DNA of 64,000 nt, taken from NCBI GenBank assembly GCA_006937955.1, contig SSNP01000015.1:4899489-4963488 (forward strand). The letters are read 5' to 3'. Below, piece by piece: positions 12,101 through 25,252 of the stretch. Position 1 is the first letter of the stretch, and each line of letters starts with the position of its first letter. Below the pieces are notes generated by a model. The model saw only the letters and a list, made by a program, of their open reading frames with translations, had not been told where the DNA came from and ran no database searches. The stretch comes from Pachypanchax playfairii (lineage: Eukaryota; Chordata; Actinopteri; Cyprinodontiformes; Aplocheilidae). A program made the position numbers and the translations under genes.

Positions 12101-15100
12101 TTAAGAAGCAGCTTTCAGAGGTTTCTGCAGGCATGTTGAAATAAACACTGAACCCAGTACAAATATTAATCTTCTTCAGTGAATCCTGTGTGTATTAAAA
12201 CACTGACTCCCATCCAACCGTGAAACACCCTTCCAGTCATGTGAGCAGAGTGGATGTGTGAGCGTGTGTGTGAAAGATGGGGACTGTGAGGGTGCAGGAT
12301 GGAACGGGGCCTGCCCGGGGCCACCTCTGTAGTTGCTAAGGTGATTGACCAGGGTCATAAGGAGATAATTATGAGGACGAGTCTCGCAGCCTGGTCAGAC
12401 CAAACATTATTCATCAGACAGGTGCAGCAGTAGCGAGACTGATAATCCCCTTTGGGCTTTTCAGGTTATTCACTTCTTGCACATTTCAAGTGAAGCAGTA
12501 CGAGCAGAAATGAAAGTGGTCTTCTCACCGTGATGACGCCCTTCTCTTGCATGCGACCTGGGGTGTCGTGGAGGTCTGCAAATTGCACGGCCACTTGATG
12601 ATAGATAGGCAACAAGAACTCTTCACGCTCCTTCAGCTTAGTCTCCAGTTCCTTTCGATCTGCGGGGCTCAGCTCGGGAGTTCCTGTTGAAACGGAATAA
12701 GTCATAAAACACTGATCCAATGAAACGGCTTTATTTAGAAAGGTTTGATTACAGATTTTCAACAAATTCTAATAAGTGCTAATAGACTAAAGGTTGACAG
12801 AATTCCTTCAGAATGTCGACCTTTCCTTATCAGCTTACCCCATTAACATCAGATCAGGCTCCACAAGAGAAGAAAGCAAAAAATCTAATCTGTCTGACAG
12901 CATTTTGCTCATTGGCCCCTCTAAACCCCCTTGCTGATTTTTGTCAATTCCAGTTTGAAAGCTCTCTAGCTCTCCACAGTAAGAGCCTCTATTCTAACAA
13001 TGTTGCCCAAAACGCCAAAGGTAAAGTAGAATTGGACCAAACTAGAATCAATAGTCAGCACAGGAGAGCTGGCGATTGATCTGAGGGGGGCTGCGATTGA
13101 CACACCTCCCAAGGGAAAGCAGTGATGACACAATCAACAGAAAATAAAACTGAACTGTGAAATCCCACATGGTCCCACCTAATGACAAGCTCCTCCAATA
13201 AAATGAGGATGAGGCCACAGAGGGAACAAAAATGTATCCGTGAAACCCTGTAATTAGTATTAAGAGGCAGGATTTACCCAGTCTTTCAGCCAATGTTGTG
13301 TAGACCGGATCTATTCTCCTCATGGTCTTCACCAAGTCCTTCTTCCTAAACTTAATCTCCACAGTTCCTTCAGGCTCCAGCACTCCTCCTCTGAAGACAG
13401 AAAGTGAAAAAGCTGGTTTTATAAAGTCCTGCAAGGTTCTAGAAAAATGTTTGGCATAGTTTGCAGTTTGGAGTTCATGTTTTATCTAAAATAACCGATT
13501 TCTAAACATGCCTAGTCTAGACTGGGTGGTCATGTAAAATGTTGGGTGCATCTCTGCAACAAAGGGAAAAAAATCGGCTGCAAAAGTGACAAAATGATGC
13601 AGATTGGAGCCATGCCTTCTGTTGAACTCACCGGCTGTCCTTGTCTGCGTACATCTCCATGTGACGGGGGTTGATGGTGGGATCTATCACCACCCAGGAG
13701 CCTCCTCTCAGCTCAGCCTGAGGAGGGATATAAACCAGAACTGGCTGCTTGTATTCCCTCAGGCCATCCACAATGTAGGCCCCAAACTTTAACACCTGGT
13801 CATACATATCTAAAAAAAGATCATTACAGATTAGATAAACAGCAGTTTTTATATAATATTGACCTAACGAGTCAGGAAAGCAGCAGTACCTTTCATTCCA
13901 CCAGAAAAACCCCTCCAGTTAGCAAATACGATGAGAGGCAGGCCTTCTCGGTTCAGGTCCTTAATGGCCTGGGCTGTTTTGAAAGCAGAATCTGGAAACC
14001 ACACCTGTCCTGCCTGCTGGATGATCTAAATACACAAACACAGCATCAATACCTCGTTATACCGAAGTATCTTAGTACCTGTGTTCAAGTTGAGCTGCCC
14101 TTACCTTCGCCTCTGAGTCTAAATTAGCTGGATCAGCTGGGATTGACAGCTCCACTGACCTGGTTTCCACAGCAACAACACCAGTGGGTATCCCACCCAG
14201 TCTGAAAGGGGAAATCAGAAATGTTTGATGCTTATAACAACCGAGTTTTAGTGAATTTTGTTGTGTTTGGTCCGTACCTGGCTCTGCCTACCACCACACT
14301 CTGAGCCCAAGGTTGCATGATCTCCATGAAGGAGCCATGATCAAAGAAACCGCTCTGCCAGGAACCTTTTGGAGCTTTAAATATAAAAAGAACAGTTCAG
14401 AAAGTTTTTAGTGTTCATACACTGTGTTGCACAAATTACATCTGATTCCATTTTCACACGATAATGGCTCTTCCCGTGCTAGTTCTAAACCTCCAGACTT
14501 GCCTTTGTGTTTAGTCTCGCCTCATTTTTTTCCCCTTCAAGATCTGTGATCTTGGCAGCAACCATGATGGATGATTGTATAAGCAGCCTTGCTCAGCTCT
14601 TTTTCTGCTTGCACACACTGAGAAACACGCCCAGCCTTTGAGGTTACCATTCAATTAATCCTCTCCACTCATCACTATCAGAGATGTCGACTGACTTCCC
14701 GTTCCGTGTCCTGACTTTTTACCATTCAAAGCTGTAATTACACTGATGTTCCGACCCGAAGAATAAAACACATCACATCAACCTCTCGCCCTTAATGACG
14801 TGTTGGTAAACACTTCCTGTTTCTACAACTTTTATTTACTTGATAGCCTGTTTCATGTAGTGAATTATTTCACCCTTAGACTTTTGGGATGTCAGGCTGA
14901 AATGATAAATCTTTAGATTTACTTTAAACTATACACAAAAAATGGGGGCGTGACTTTTAAGAATTGCTGACAAATCATCTGTGATAATTAGAGGAGGAAA
15001 ATTTAGAGGTTGCTATATCATCTTTACAAGACAATTAATCAGATTAATAATTTATCAGGGTTTATACAGATACTATGTATCAAGACTTATTTCACATAAG

Positions 15101-18100
15101 ATGTATTAAACTACTACATTGTTCTCATGGAGTGTGGCAATGTTTGAACAGTAATTTGCTGAATGTTTAGCTTCTCTTAGAAGTTCCTAATGAAATAAAA
15201 CCTGTAGAAAGACACTTACTCTGACTGGGACGTCCTGCTAACATCCAGCGGGGGTCATAAGGAGCCTTGGTAGGCACAAACTCAACTGGGCGATCTATAG
15301 GATCCTTGGCATGGAGGATGGGGACTGGGCTAGATGTGCACTGAAAAAAAACAAAACAAAACAAAACATTATTTTAGATAAAAAAAAAGAAAAAAAAAAA
15401 GGATGTGTGTATTTATGAGATAAGTAAGTTTACCTTGGGCATGTAGGAAAGCCACTGTAACAAAGTAAAAACCCCCTCAAAATCATCGCAGACAGTATTG
15501 TGGGTCACACCGTTGTTGTGCATGATCTGAATGCCACCAAGCTGATTGTTTGATGTATACACTTCTCTGCCCAGCACCTAACACAAGAAAACAATAGAGG
15601 TGGTCATTTTATGTCAAGAAAAAAAAAATCATGAGAAGTTGTCGGGTTTTTTGTTAAATATCAGATTTCTGACATTTTTTTCTGGGTTTTTGACCATTTA
15701 AAATACAAAATCTTTGAGATTGTGACACACAAAGTTACTTAAAAACTGCTTGCAGGAACTTTATATTATTATAACCTTAACCAGGAAATTTGGTTTTGAT
15801 GGTATTAGCTTATGTATTGGTCTTATTTAATGACTATGGATGAAATTTTAAGGATGGGGGGGTTTGAATAGCATTAGGGCCAACTGATTAGATTTTGGGA
15901 GTGATCCAAAAAAATTGTTATTGTTAAATTATAATTGTTTTCATGCGAAACTATTGAATTTATGATAGGTGGTTAAATAAATGTAGGTCCACATCACATT
16001 ATGAAGTAAATGAGCTGATTGGCTGAAGTCTGTCATCTTGTTTTCTAGTTTTAAAATGTGGTAGAAAATGTCTTTTTTTATGTTCCAAACTGAAAACTGG
16101 AGGTATTCTCACTGAAGTATAGCTGAACGATCACACACAGAGGAAGTCGTGCCAAGTTTGTTCAGACAAGTGATGAACAGCCAGAACAGGCTGAGGACGG
16201 CACCTGTTGATTGTACTGGAGGATTTTTTTTTTAAATGATCTCAAATCATACAGACATTCTACAAACAATACACACATTTTAAATTCAAATGAGTTTTCA
16301 TCTGGTTGATTAAATCAAATGTGTGTGTGTTTTTTTTTTATCTTTTCCTAACAAAAGTTTTTAAACTGACTGGAGTTAAAGGGCGAGCCTTCAACCGCCT
16401 AAAGTCCTTTTATCTTTCTACTGTTCTTATGCTAACCTGAAGACATAAAATCTCACTACCAGCCCACCCTATTTTCATAAGCAGCTAGAACAGGTGGCTG
16501 GGAGCTGACATGGTTCCATAAAAAATAAGAGTGGAGCTCAGTTCCATACCCTCAGCTCTCACCTTTTCAGCCATCATTTACTTTCTTTATTACCATTAAT
16601 GGTTACGTATCTGGCTACAAATCTAGGGCGCTCTCCTAAAGCTGTCAGGAGAGGCGGCAGCCCCAAGAAACATTACAGTCACCTTGACATACACAAAACC
16701 CCGGTGCCTCTGGCCATAGCCAGCTTCATTAAGATTCCAGAGAGAGAGCTGGGAGGAGATGTTGGAGTGAGATGACTGGGAGGAAGGAAACCAGGGGCTA
16801 ACTGGTAACACCGGCTCACTGGGGTATTTGTGGCAGTACTTACTATCCAGTCGCCATGAAAAAAGGAGTCGTTTCTAGCAGCTAATGAAATGATAATCTT
16901 TGAGTGGCCGCCTGCTGCTTCCTATTAAGTTTCAGTTAATAACCAGGAATCCACACGACAGATCAGCAGAAAACTGATTACTTGCTTTCCTTTTGCGTTT
17001 CACTTCTTTTTTGCACAAAAAATGACACAATTAACAGTAAACTAGAAAACCATCACTGTTCCCACAAACAGAGATAAAGTCTGCAGCTATAGTATCTACA
17101 AATAACTGAGTTCTCAGTGAGCAGCGGAATCATCTTGGGGCTTTTTGCATCGTTTCCCATGTTACAATCTGTCATCTAATTTGAAATGGAGTCATCCTAA
17201 TGCACTGACAAGGACAGAGAATGGAAGAATGGAAAGCAACGCAGGAGGTGGCAGTGAAGCATGCAGGTACACGTACACACACACAAACATGTGCCCGTCA
17301 ATTGCACCCAGAAAAAAAAACAATCTGCATTAGTGAAACTTTTCATTTTGATTAAAAACAAATGATATGGGTGTCCTGCATCGCCTCTGGCATGTCACTC
17401 CATTTCTATGCAAATACAGCTTCATGGTTCGCTTTCGATTATTCCAGTCTGAGTGGCAGGCAGGCCTGTGGCCGCCATCGGAAAAGGGAATCCTTGTAGA
17501 ACAGAGCGAAGCAAGAGGAGCGAGCCTTAAAATTGCTCGATCAGCGAGTTGGAACAAGCCGCGAAATCATTGTAGACTAATTTTCTTTTTTTTTTAATAT
17601 ACGTGTGACAAAAATAAACATCATTTGCCTTCTCTCTATTTATAATGATTGATAGGAATTCTTGTGTATAATAAAAACAAAAAGGAATTACTCAACATGT
17701 TGTTTTATCTGATCTTTATCCCACATTAGTTCAAGTATTACCAGATAACTCATGAACAATATCAGAGAAGACGGCAGTTCATTCACTACCACCAACACAA
17801 TAAAAGAAAATACAAAGTCTTCACCTTGTTGAGGGCTCCGGCTCCAGTTAGGATGATATGAGAGTTGTCCACTTGGATGGTTCTCTGTCCGAGCCTCACG
17901 AGATATGCTCCAATACCGATGGCTCGACACGTGACCTGTGAAAGAAAAAAGCTTCTAGTATCTACTTGGCAGCTCTTTTTATAAGTCTTTACTGTGGTAC
18001 AATCACACTAGCGGAGGTGTGGACAGTGCTTTTTCCTTACCAGATTCATGGTGATAATTTCCTCGTAAGCCAGAGACGATTCTCCAGCAATCATTCCTGA

Positions 18101-19493
18101 CCCTCTCAGATTCTCAACACCCAGCCCTTCCTCTTTCCCAATAATGTCAGTGATCTTGTACCTGCATGACAGCAGACGTATTCCACCAAAATCAGACCTC
18201 GACACGCTTGTTTCAAGAATAAGAATGAATAAAAATATGTACCTGGATTCTCCTTCATCCTCTACGTGTTCACAATGTACTGAGTTTAGAGCAGAGACCT
18301 TTTTATAATCTTGAGGTGTGAGGTAGAGATACTTAAATCCCTGCAGAGAATACAACAATCACAACTTCATTACAGCTTATTATATACAAATGAAAGGCTG
18401 CATATATTATAACGGTATGACAGCAGCACGGTTTCAGAAATGTATACAAACAGGAAAAAATACAATATATTCAATTCTGTTCTGAGTGTGAGACTCTGCT
18501 GGCTGACCTTGTAGGGATCAGCTGGATCCTGCCAGGCCACATGGAACATGTGTCTGATTTCCTCAGCCAGGCCGATGCGTGCGCCGCTGTTGGCCGCGAT
18601 GTAGAGGCGAGGGATGCCGCTCTCCCGTGCCATCTCTGATGCTCGCAGGAACAGCATGTCTTCCTGGGGTCCGAATGAGCCGATCTTGTGAGTAATGTCA
18701 TTACATATGACAATAATTTCCCGACCTGTTGGATACTCTGGAGTTCGCAGGGTCATCCTCCACGCCACCATGCCGATCTGGTCCAACAAAATAAAAGCAA
18801 GAAATGATAAATAAATTCAAAAGAAATTATAAAAATAGTTTCAACTTTTTAAATATATAAACATAGAACTTCTAACTATTACAAGTGGCTTTTTTAATAT
18901 ACTCTAAACTTTAAACATGAAGTATTATACATTATTAAAAAACTATGGGTTATTTAAGAAAAACAGCCGAAGAAACACAGAGACACCTACAGGGCAAAAT
19001 ATGAATAACATACTTTAAAACAGTGATAGACGAACACATACATGTAACACACCAAAGTTTTTATCTAAATGAATGGGTTTAACTGCATTTGAAAGCTTAA
19101 AACACTGACCTCGTTCCCTCCTGGTAGTCGGTTCATCTGCACCAGCTGACCCTGTGGATCCAGAACCAGCTCAGTGAAGTTAAGCAGCTCAGAAGGAAGA
19201 GGACATTTAGGTAGCTGAGCGTTGCCCTGAAAGGAGTGCCACATCTTCTTCAAAGCCTGAGAGACAAAACAGAGACAAGTCAGAAAACAAACTGTAATCA
19301 ATGTTGAAAAAAAAGGAAAAAGTTATATTAATGGTACCTGTCTGAACATTTCAGGAAAGTCGTAGACGTATGTGGTGCCCAGAGTCTGTGCCTGGAAACG
19401 TTTGGACTGCAGTAGGTCTTTGGTGACGTACGGGGTGTTGATCAGCATCCCGTGTAAAGGACCCTGTTTGTCTCCATAAGCTTGAAACATTAT
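9133..19493 (-). CDS. acaca: acaca exons 37-53: carboxyltransferase domain and C-terminus
   Basis: Exons 19338-19493, 19110-19256, 18508-18777, 18243-18340, 18041-18161, 17825-17935, 15434-15577, 15220-15340, 14278-14374, 14105-14201, 13890-14025, 13632-13809, 13278-13390, 12529-12683, 11550-11720, 9340-9476 and 9133-9259, about residues 1561-2352. This homodimeric domain moves the carboxyl group from biotin to acetyl-CoA and is the target of most ACC inhibitors. Crotonase-fold hallmarks are [43 protein letters not shown] and [22 protein letters not shown]. The protein ends [16 protein letters not shown] then TAA at 9133-9135. The final introns (9477-11549 and 15578-17824) are the largest here. 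Confidence 0.96.
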
Positions 19494-22400
19494 CTAAAAA
19501 AAAAAAACCCATCAGTTAGATCATGTTTATAACATGATGGTTTCAACGAGACGTTAGGCATCACAACCCACCTGACAGAGAACTCTTTTTGTTTTAAACA
19601 TGTAAATTTTATTTACAGTCACTTTGTATTTAGTTGTGAATGATTCAATGTGTCGTATGAACCCAACCTTAAAAATTTAGGGTATTTCATGCCTTTTACT
19701 ATCTTTGCGTTATATAATCTCTCAGTTTAACTTAATATTTTTATACAGCTCTTCTTCAATCCTTAAATATAAAGAAAAGGGCGTCACTAACAGTCAGTTA
19801 TAAGAAGCACAATAAATAAAATGACCAAAACTGACAGAAAAAACATGAGCCCTCATGCTAATTTAACTTGTTTACATTCATTTAGGTACAAATGAGTGTA
19901 CATGATGATGGATTGATGATGATGATGATCACATGGCTGGATGAAGAAAATTGTACCTGATCTGCTGCAACAACAAAAATAATTACCAAAACAAATATCC
20001 ACCAGGTTCAAGCCACAAAAACCAAATTGTTCCCAGCCCCTAAATAAGAAACCTTGAACGTTTTTCTTTTAATAATATAAAGATCTAAAAGTGGCTAGCA
20101 CAAACAGAGGGTTCCAGGATGGAGTTTTAACCTTGAGCCAGAGTCTGGACAAAATTTAGATGAGATGGAAAATGTATGAGTGTCCCACCTGTCGGTCTTT
20201 GGGCCCCACCTGTCCCGTTCGGGAGTCGGTGACCTCCTTGTACAGGCTGATATCGAGGTAGTAACCTGATTCGTTCGTCAGGAAGAGGCGGATAGGAATT
20301 TGTTTTCCTGTCGGAGTCAGACGGATGTTGATTTTCAACTCAGCCTGCAGGACGCGAAGCTTCCACAGACGGCTGCCGTAACGCATCACCATGGAGCGCA
20401 CAGACTCTTCTATCTGAAGTTTGCACAGAAGAATTAATAAGAAGACTGATCGAAAAGTAAATTGGAGACGTGTTGAATTGTTTTGCAAACCTTTGATGGG
20501 TCCATGATGACCGTAGGAACAAAGTTGAGAAAGATGTGGTTACAGTCGGTTCGTACGGTTGTGTTGTTGAAAGCCACCTCCAGTTCATCCATGGCTTCCA
20601 GCAGCAGGCGCTCAGCTTCATTGTGCAGGTATTCAAAAGAAGCTTCCTGTTGAATAAACAAACCAGGAGAACCGTCAGTATAAGCTGAGAACAGAAAAAA
20701 TATAAAATATGAAAGTCACAATGAAAAATATGTTTCTTTAGCTGTTTTCTCACCTTTGTGACCAGATCAGAGTGGCGAATAATCGCTCGGACAAAGAAAC
20801 GGTAGTCTGTAACCTCTGTGCCCACCTCCACGCGAGCTGCGCCCAGGTAAAGGTGCATCTTGTGATTGGCACAGGGGATGGCGGTTAGTGCAAAATTGCG
20901 CATGCGGTTGAGCTCCAGCTGGAATGCTAACGCCGGCTCCAGATGCCGATAGATCCTGTCCTCTTCAAACTGTCGAGAAACAGCCAAACAAAACGACCCA
21001 AAGTTCAAATGAGGTCACCGTAAGATAAAAGGCCAATATCCTTTCTAATGGCAGAGTTAACAGGAGATAGTATTAGCAAAGAGTTGGTGTAAAAGTAGAA
21101 AGATGCCTGCGAGCCACACGCTGTATTAAGTAAATGAAATCCTGAACAATCTTAATCTCAGAACGCTGGTAATGGGTGTCATTTCTCTTTAATGGGGAAC
21201 ATAATTAAAGACTTCATTAGTATAATGAGTTTTAGTGATGCCATTGCAAAAAAAAACTATCAGGCGTAGTGGACAAGAAGAGCCATTACTGACTGGTGAG
21301 AACAAAAAAATTCAACGGCGCCTGTGAGAGGAAGTGGGGGTGCTAAATCAGGGATTTTAAAACTTGTGGGTCTCCATTAATGTCACATTCATAAAAGAAA
21401 TCTTTATCAAACATGGTGTATTTTTTACCCAAAACATCATGATAAAATCATCATCAGCACATTCTTATCCTCGCCCAAAGTTAGTTTAATCCTTTAAATA
21501 TATAATTACATTTTGATTTGTTTATTTTGTTCACATAGTTTGACACACATGTCAACACCTACCTTGTCTCTTGCACGGAATGTGAAGAATTTGGGGAATT
21601 CCCTCTGTGTGGAAGTCAAAATGAGATAATTAGATATATAATTACTGGTTTTTTAATAACCTTATGAAATAAAATATCTCAAAAGGAAAGCTCTAAAACT
21701 TTCTACCAGGGAAAAATACCATGTCTGTTCTTTGCTTCCAATAAAAGTCGAGTATAAAGCTTTACTCTAAATGTAACATTGTTCATCTTTTAATGCTGTA
21801 ATTTATCTGTCAAAGAATCACACAGTATTCATAAAAGGCAACAAGCTATCATCACTGTACTAACAGGCTACATATACAAGCAGCGCTCACTAGGCTAATG
21901 AATAAAATATGTGCATCCCTAAGAGACATGTAATTCTCTGAATAATGCCTGGCAGCGTTGTTTGACGTTATCAGATGAAGTGTCCCACTTGTCTGAACAA
22001 TGCCAGACCGATTGGAGATGCTCTTATCAACTCACAGCCTCCATGATAATGAGCATGTACACACACACACACCTCTGCAGTTATGTTTTGACACTGTGAT
22101 TATTTTTTTTCCTCAACATCATAAAGCGATAGAAAAGATCTCTCTTTTTTTGGAAAAGTACAGAGCATGCATAATTCCACATGGACATGATGGGGGACAG
22201 TTAGCATGATTAGCTATCATTGTGGTGTTATGAAAAGAAAAATCAAAGGATTTTGTTAAAATGATGGCAGGGGTAAAAGATACAAGCTTGTCTCCAGAGG
22301 GAACACCTACATGTTGCACTGTTTTATTTTAATGTCTGTTCTCTAAAAAGAAACATAAATATAAGACCACATGATTGTGGGACATTTACTCACATATCAG

Positions 22401-25190
22401 AAACAGAATCACAGGAGCCCTGATCTGGTATTTTAAAAACCCACTCATACCATATTATGAATTATCTCAGGTTGACTAAGTAAAAAAAGGAAGTATTTAG
22501 CAGTTAACTGGATGTTTAAAATGCACGGCGTGGTGTGCAAACCTCGCTCATCTCTCTGTACTTACGTGAAACCTTTGGTCCACCTCACAGTTGATTTGCT
22601 TCCTGAAATCCTACCATCAAAAACGAGCAAAAGCGAAGCATGCAGGAAGAGATACAGAGAGAAACAAGAAAAACAAGCTGCGTTTCAAATGCAAATCATT
22701 AGTGCAATTACCACAATAATGCAATTCCACAGAAGCTGACAAGATTTTCATAATTAAAGAAAAAAACATGCAAGACTTGGTACATTTGTCACATCTGGGC
22801 ACATGCCGTTAACAACTGCTCACTTGGTGACAAGCAAAGAAGAGAATTGTGAAATCCGAACTTAGTCTAATAATTAAACATGAATTCAAGCCCTACCTTC
22901 TGAGCGACGAGGAAAGTCAGTCTTCGGATGCCGTGTTCAAACAACAATGTTTTCTGAAAAATAAAAGAAAAACGATAGCACTGTTAGACCCCTCAGAAGA
23001 ATTTCAAATGTTTACATTTATAACAGGTTTTTTTGTCCCATCACCTGTGACTGAGTGAACTCCCGAAATATGGCTGCCAGACCGTCGTCGTCGATGTCGC
23101 TGTCAGTTTTTATAGCCACATTGAGGATGTGGACTGGCTCATCCTGGACACTCTGAGTGACCAAGCAAAGACAATTTCTTAAGGCTTCACAGTCAAATAC
23201 AGTTATTTTACAAAAAAAAAAAGAAACATCCAAATCAATAACGAGTGAAAAACAATGTTCAAAGGAACATATTTAACTCTTAGAGAAAGTTAAAAGAATT
23301 ATTGATGTTTACTAAATTCTGGCTACTGAAAAGCAAAGAATAAAGTATAAAGTTTCATTAAAAGCAGCGTGGAAATGATGTCCCTGAGGCTGACCAATAT
23401 GTCTCCCCTTACCTTGTTGTCCTCTTCACCGTACAGGACGGGGTTGCCTCCCTCTGGGAACATTGGACTTGGAGGAGGAGAGTCCGAAAAACAGCTCAAA
23501 ACATCATTTATGTTCCTTTAAAAAAAAAAAACAAAATCAAGAAAATCATCACCTTTTATAGTTCTACGTTCTTATTAATGAATAAGAATCTATAAGAACT
23601 GACCGCGTGAAGTCCTGGAAGGAGCGGAAAGCCACCATGGCTCCCATACGTTGACAAGGTGGTGTAAAAGATGTGTCGAGCAGGACGTCGCTCACGCTGG
23701 CCACATGCATCATGCCGTAGTGATTCAGGTTGGAGGAGAATGACATCCTAACATATACACAAAAAACTGTCACTAAAACCTGCAGGAGGTCCTGAAGAGT
23801 TCCTTAGTCCACCTTAAAGAACCTCACAAGAGTTTAGAGTCCTTGGTTTTTGAGGGAGTTCTTAATAATTTGTATGAAAGATATACAAATTGTCTTTAAG
23901 CATTAAGCAACCAAGAAAAAAAACTTGAAGGAGGTTCAAATATAAACAGAAAGAGCTGCAAATATATAAAAAAGAAACATTTTAAACAGCAATACAATAT
24001 CCAAGAGTTCTGTAACTGGCCACACGTTAGTCCAAATAATATAAACCAATAATGTGCACATGGAAACCTCGATCCAGTGGAAAGACCCTTTAGATGTTTT
24101 TCATTGGGTTTGGTGTTAGTTATTTGGAGGTAAAAAGCCATCCCAGAAGTTGCACCCACTGTAAGCACCAAAGAGGTTTTGTGTGTCAAACCTGTCCACA
24201 GATTCCAAATCTGAGGTGTTATTCTTCTCAGCATTATCATCCTTAGATTTTCTATCCTGTTCTTTAAGGTCCCGACGTTTAGGTTCTTCTAATTTACTCT
24301 TCAAGGCTTTTACACTGTCCAGGACCGGATTAGGCATTTTCCTGGCAGGACAGTTAGAGGTTTCAGCTCTGAGCACCCAATGTGTGGGACATGTCCCCCT
24401 CATCTATTCTTACTGTGGTCATCTTGTAATATGACACCTCGAGTTATTCTAAATATTAACATTAAAAGCTGGATTTTTAAGACACATACACACACACAAC
24501 CAAAACACCTGACACAAACAAATAAATACTGAACACCATGCTGCTGTCAGTCAAATTCTAAAAGTCAGCATTTTCCAGTTGCAATACTCTTAAATTTGGC
24601 GTAATCTGGGGAACTTCCAAAAACACCCAACAGTTCTAACATCAACATCTTGGTTAGAAACAATTAAAAGATTCACTTTGATCTGGATCGTGCACCTAGC
24701 TACTCATTAGTAGTTTATGCGATAAAAAGAATGTTTACAATACCTGTTGAGAGTGGGGATGTTCCCTCTGCAATCAAACAACAGTGATTACTACATGGTT
24801 AGTCTCAGGCAGAAGAAGACAGTCAAGGTAAGCATTGTGTCTGCGTGAGTCTCTATGTGTTTGTGTGTGTGTATATTTGAATTGATCAAAACCTAAAGTG
24901 TAGAATTTCTGTCAGCATTCTGCTTTCTGACTGCTCCTTTTAGAACATGCACAGTGATATGTTAAGGCCTCCTCGTTCTGAGATCAGCTCTGAACAAACG
25001 GAGGTTTCATCAGCCTCATGCTGTTGTTTGGTCCACACCGATGGGACAAACATGAAGGTTAATTCAGCCCAGGCAGAAAAGAAGCATGCAGTATGATAAA
25101 AAATATATTAACGGGTTTTCTGCAGATACATAAAGTAACAGAGTACAAATAAAAAAAAAGCGCAGAGTAGGAACAGCAAGCAAAGTCCAC

Positions 25191-25252
<62 letters not shown>

